Assembly: GCF_012295575.1 (NCBI RefSeq)
Contig: NZ_CP051180.1
Coordinates: forward strand, 1,364,001-1,428,000
DNA length: 64,000 bases
Source: Ferrimonas lipolytica
GTDB taxonomy: Bacteria; Pseudomonadota; Gammaproteobacteria; Enterobacterales; Shewanellaceae
Reading direction: 5' to 3'
The notes beneath the pieces were generated by a model. It was not told the DNA's origin. It worked only from the letters and a program-made list of their open reading frames with translations, and ran no database searches. Below are positions 62,647 through 64,000 of the stretch, in pieces (positions within the stretch are counted from its first letter, which is position 1; every line of letters starts with the position of its first letter). Position numbers and translations under genes: made by a program.

Positions 62647-63999
62647 ATGAATACATTTTTAAGCCTAATGGTCATGTTCTGCACCACTGTGGTGTTGGTT
62701 GGCTGTTTCTTTTTGCTTCGTCACTGTTTGAAGAACAACACCGATGTTAAAGAAGGTGAGTCCATGGGACACTCCTTTGATGGCATCGAGGAGATGAATA
62801 ACCCGCTACCTAAATGGTGGTCGGTGATGTTCTTTATCACCATTATCTACTCGGTAGGTTACTTGGTGTTGTTCCCTGGTTTTGGTAACTTCGCCGGGGT
62901 CCTGAACTGGAGTTCATCTAACCAAGCGGTGTTGAGCTTAGCTGAATCAGAAGAGGCTGCTGCAGTAGCTAAAGCTGAAGGCACTCAGGTTATGGTGCAA
63001 TACGACCGAGAAGTAGCACAGGCAGATGATAAGTTTGGTCCTATCTTCGCTGCGTTTGCAGCTAAGCCAATTGAAGCGCTTGCCGCAGATCCGGATGCCA
63101 CCAAGGTTGGTCAGCGCCTGTTTTTACAAAACTGTGCCCTTTGTCATGGCTCCGACGCCCGTGGCTCACGCGGTTTTCCTAACTTAACTGACGCCGATTG
63201 GCTGTATGGCGGTAGCCCTGAAACCATCAAAGCGTCATTGCTGCATGGTCGAAACGGCATGATGCCGCCCAAAGGTGGCTTACCAATTGACGACGCGGAA
63301 GTACCGGCGTTGGTTGAGTATGTGCGTAGCCTTTCTGGGACTCCTCACGACAAATTGATGGCATCGGAAGGACTCGCTTCATACCAAAAGGGCTGTTTTG
63401 CCTGTCATGGTATGGCCGGTGAAGGTAACCAAGCGCTTGGCGCCCCAGCGTTAAATGACACCGTATGGCTATATGGTAGCGGTCGTGCTGACATTACCCA
63501 CTCCATCGTCAATGGTCGTTCTGGCAAAATGCCAGCATGGGACAAGGTACTAGGCGAAGATAAGGTTCACCTTATCACCGCTTACGTATACAGCCTCTCA
63601 GTTGGTAAAACTGCCGAGGTTAACGCTAACATCGCGCCAGTTAAAGCGCGACCTGGCGCACCTGCTAGCTCGAGCAATGACGACACAAGCACTGATTTCG
63701 CTGCGTTAGCCAGCCGTCCAATGGAAGAGCTTGCTACTGATGTCGATGCTCAGGCAGCCGGTAAGACGTTGTTTGCTGCCAACTGTACTGTCTGTCATGG
63801 TTCAGAAGGTCAAGGTATGGGGGCTTTCCCTAATCTAACCGATTCCGAATGGATCTATGGTGGCACCACCGCTGACATCAAAACCACTATCATGCACGGT
63901 CGTACCGGTGCTGCTGGTAATATGCCGGCGTGGGATAAGGTGTTGGGCGAGGACAAAGTCCACGTTCTTAGCTCCTATGTTTACAGTCTAAGCAACTGA
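62647..63999 (+). CDS. ccoP: cbb3 oxidase subunit III, tri-haem CcoP
   Basis: 450 residues, complete, the stop falling one base before the window end; di-haem CcoP proteins are usually near 300-330. Two membrane helices (about 5-25 and 58-76) flank the CcoP motif EEMNNPLPKWW. Three c-type haem motifs are present: C163-ALC-H167, C250-FAC-H254 and C380-TVC-H384, with likely Met ligands near 205/206, 295 and 426. Domain 3 follows a linker (KARPGAPASSSNDDTSTD). AAGGAG lies 9 bases before the start. It accepts electrons from soluble or membrane cytochromes. Confidence 0.95.
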   Translation: MNTFLSLMVMFCTTVVLVGCFFLLRHCLKNNTDVKEGESMGHSFDGIEEMNNPLPKWWSVMFFITIIYSVGYLVLFPGFGNFAGVLNWSSSNQAVLSLAESEEAAAVAKAEGTQVMVQYDREVAQADDKFGPIFAAFAAKPIEALAADPDATKVGQRLFLQNCALCHGSDARGSRGFPNLTDADWLYGGSPETIKASLLHGRNGMMPPKGGLPIDDAEVPALVEYVRSLSGTPHDKLMASEGLASYQKGCFACHGMAGEGNQALGAPALNDTVWLYGSGRADITHSIVNGRSGKMPAWDKVLGEDKVHLITAYVYSLSVGKTAEVNANIAPVKARPGAPASSSNDDTSTDFAALASRPMEELATDVDAQAAGKTLFAANCTVCHGSEGQGMGAFPNLTDSEWIYGGTTADIKTTIMHGRTGAAGNMPAWDKVLGEDKVHVLSSYVYSLSN

Positions 64000-64000
64000 T

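Overview
The window is a chromosomal segment of a gammaproteobacterium from the Shewanella/Ferrimonas neighbourhood (Alteromonadales). The evidence is gene content and order: a pyrD-zapC-rlmL-uup-rmf-fabA-lonH-matP run matching the E. coli arrangement around pyrD/fabA/matP, a very long NAD-glutamate dehydrogenase, split LetA genes beside a seven-MCE LetB, a DUF3466 protein with a rhombosortase-type tail, and a cbb3 oxidase operon. Coding density is high, base composition is moderate, and nearly all genes are intact. I see no rRNA, tRNA or CRISPR array.

Layout. 1-1638: end of a MoxR/DUF58 operon (minus). 1639-4254: a dispersed repeat, then metG (minus). 4401-11361: apbC, udk, dcd, then a tightly overlapping run pabC-mltG-tmk-holB-pilZ-tatD covering folate, peptidoglycan, dTTP, DNA polymerase clamp loader and type IV pilus functions. 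11362-14614: a second copy of the dispersed repeat, rsmF (minus) and a SpmA/SpmB-type membrane protein. 14611-18410: letA (two genes)-letB lipid transport operon (minus). 18569-22072: msrC, an unknown 96-aa gene, proQ, prc. 22207-26586: NSS transporter, pepN, DUF2835. 26901-33772: a four-gene envelope cassette (DUF1302 outer-membrane protein, DUF1329, YCF48 propeller, RND/MMPL permease). 33998-47988: gdhB, pyrD, zapC, rlmL, glutaredoxin-like, uup, DUF3466, rmf, gpx. 47985-50340: fabA and lonH (minus).

50341-56363 is the accessory-looking part. Two convergent tyrosine recombinases sit between lonH and a probable matP. One has a near-consensus LexA box just before its start. The other has a 12-8-12 bp inverted repeat upstream. 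matP itself is preceded by two related palindromes, one of them 28 bp and perfect. After this come a 62-aa unknown gene, a third, degraded copy of the dispersed repeat, a GAF-GGDEF diguanylate cyclase, and about 800 bp without a convincing gene.

56364-63999: an MscK/MscM-type mechanosensitive channel, a small lipoprotein (minus) and, behind an FNR-type box, ccoNOQP. CcoP carries three c-type haem motifs instead of the usual two, and the extra domain looks like a hybrid of the other two.

Most promising leads: the SOS-linked recombinase pair with palindromic sites next to a tail-less MatP; the dispersed repeat with a covarying hairpin; the tri-haem CcoP; and the DUF1302/DUF1329/YCF48/RND cassette. 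All calls rest on reading the sequence and on recalled family knowledge. No database search was run.
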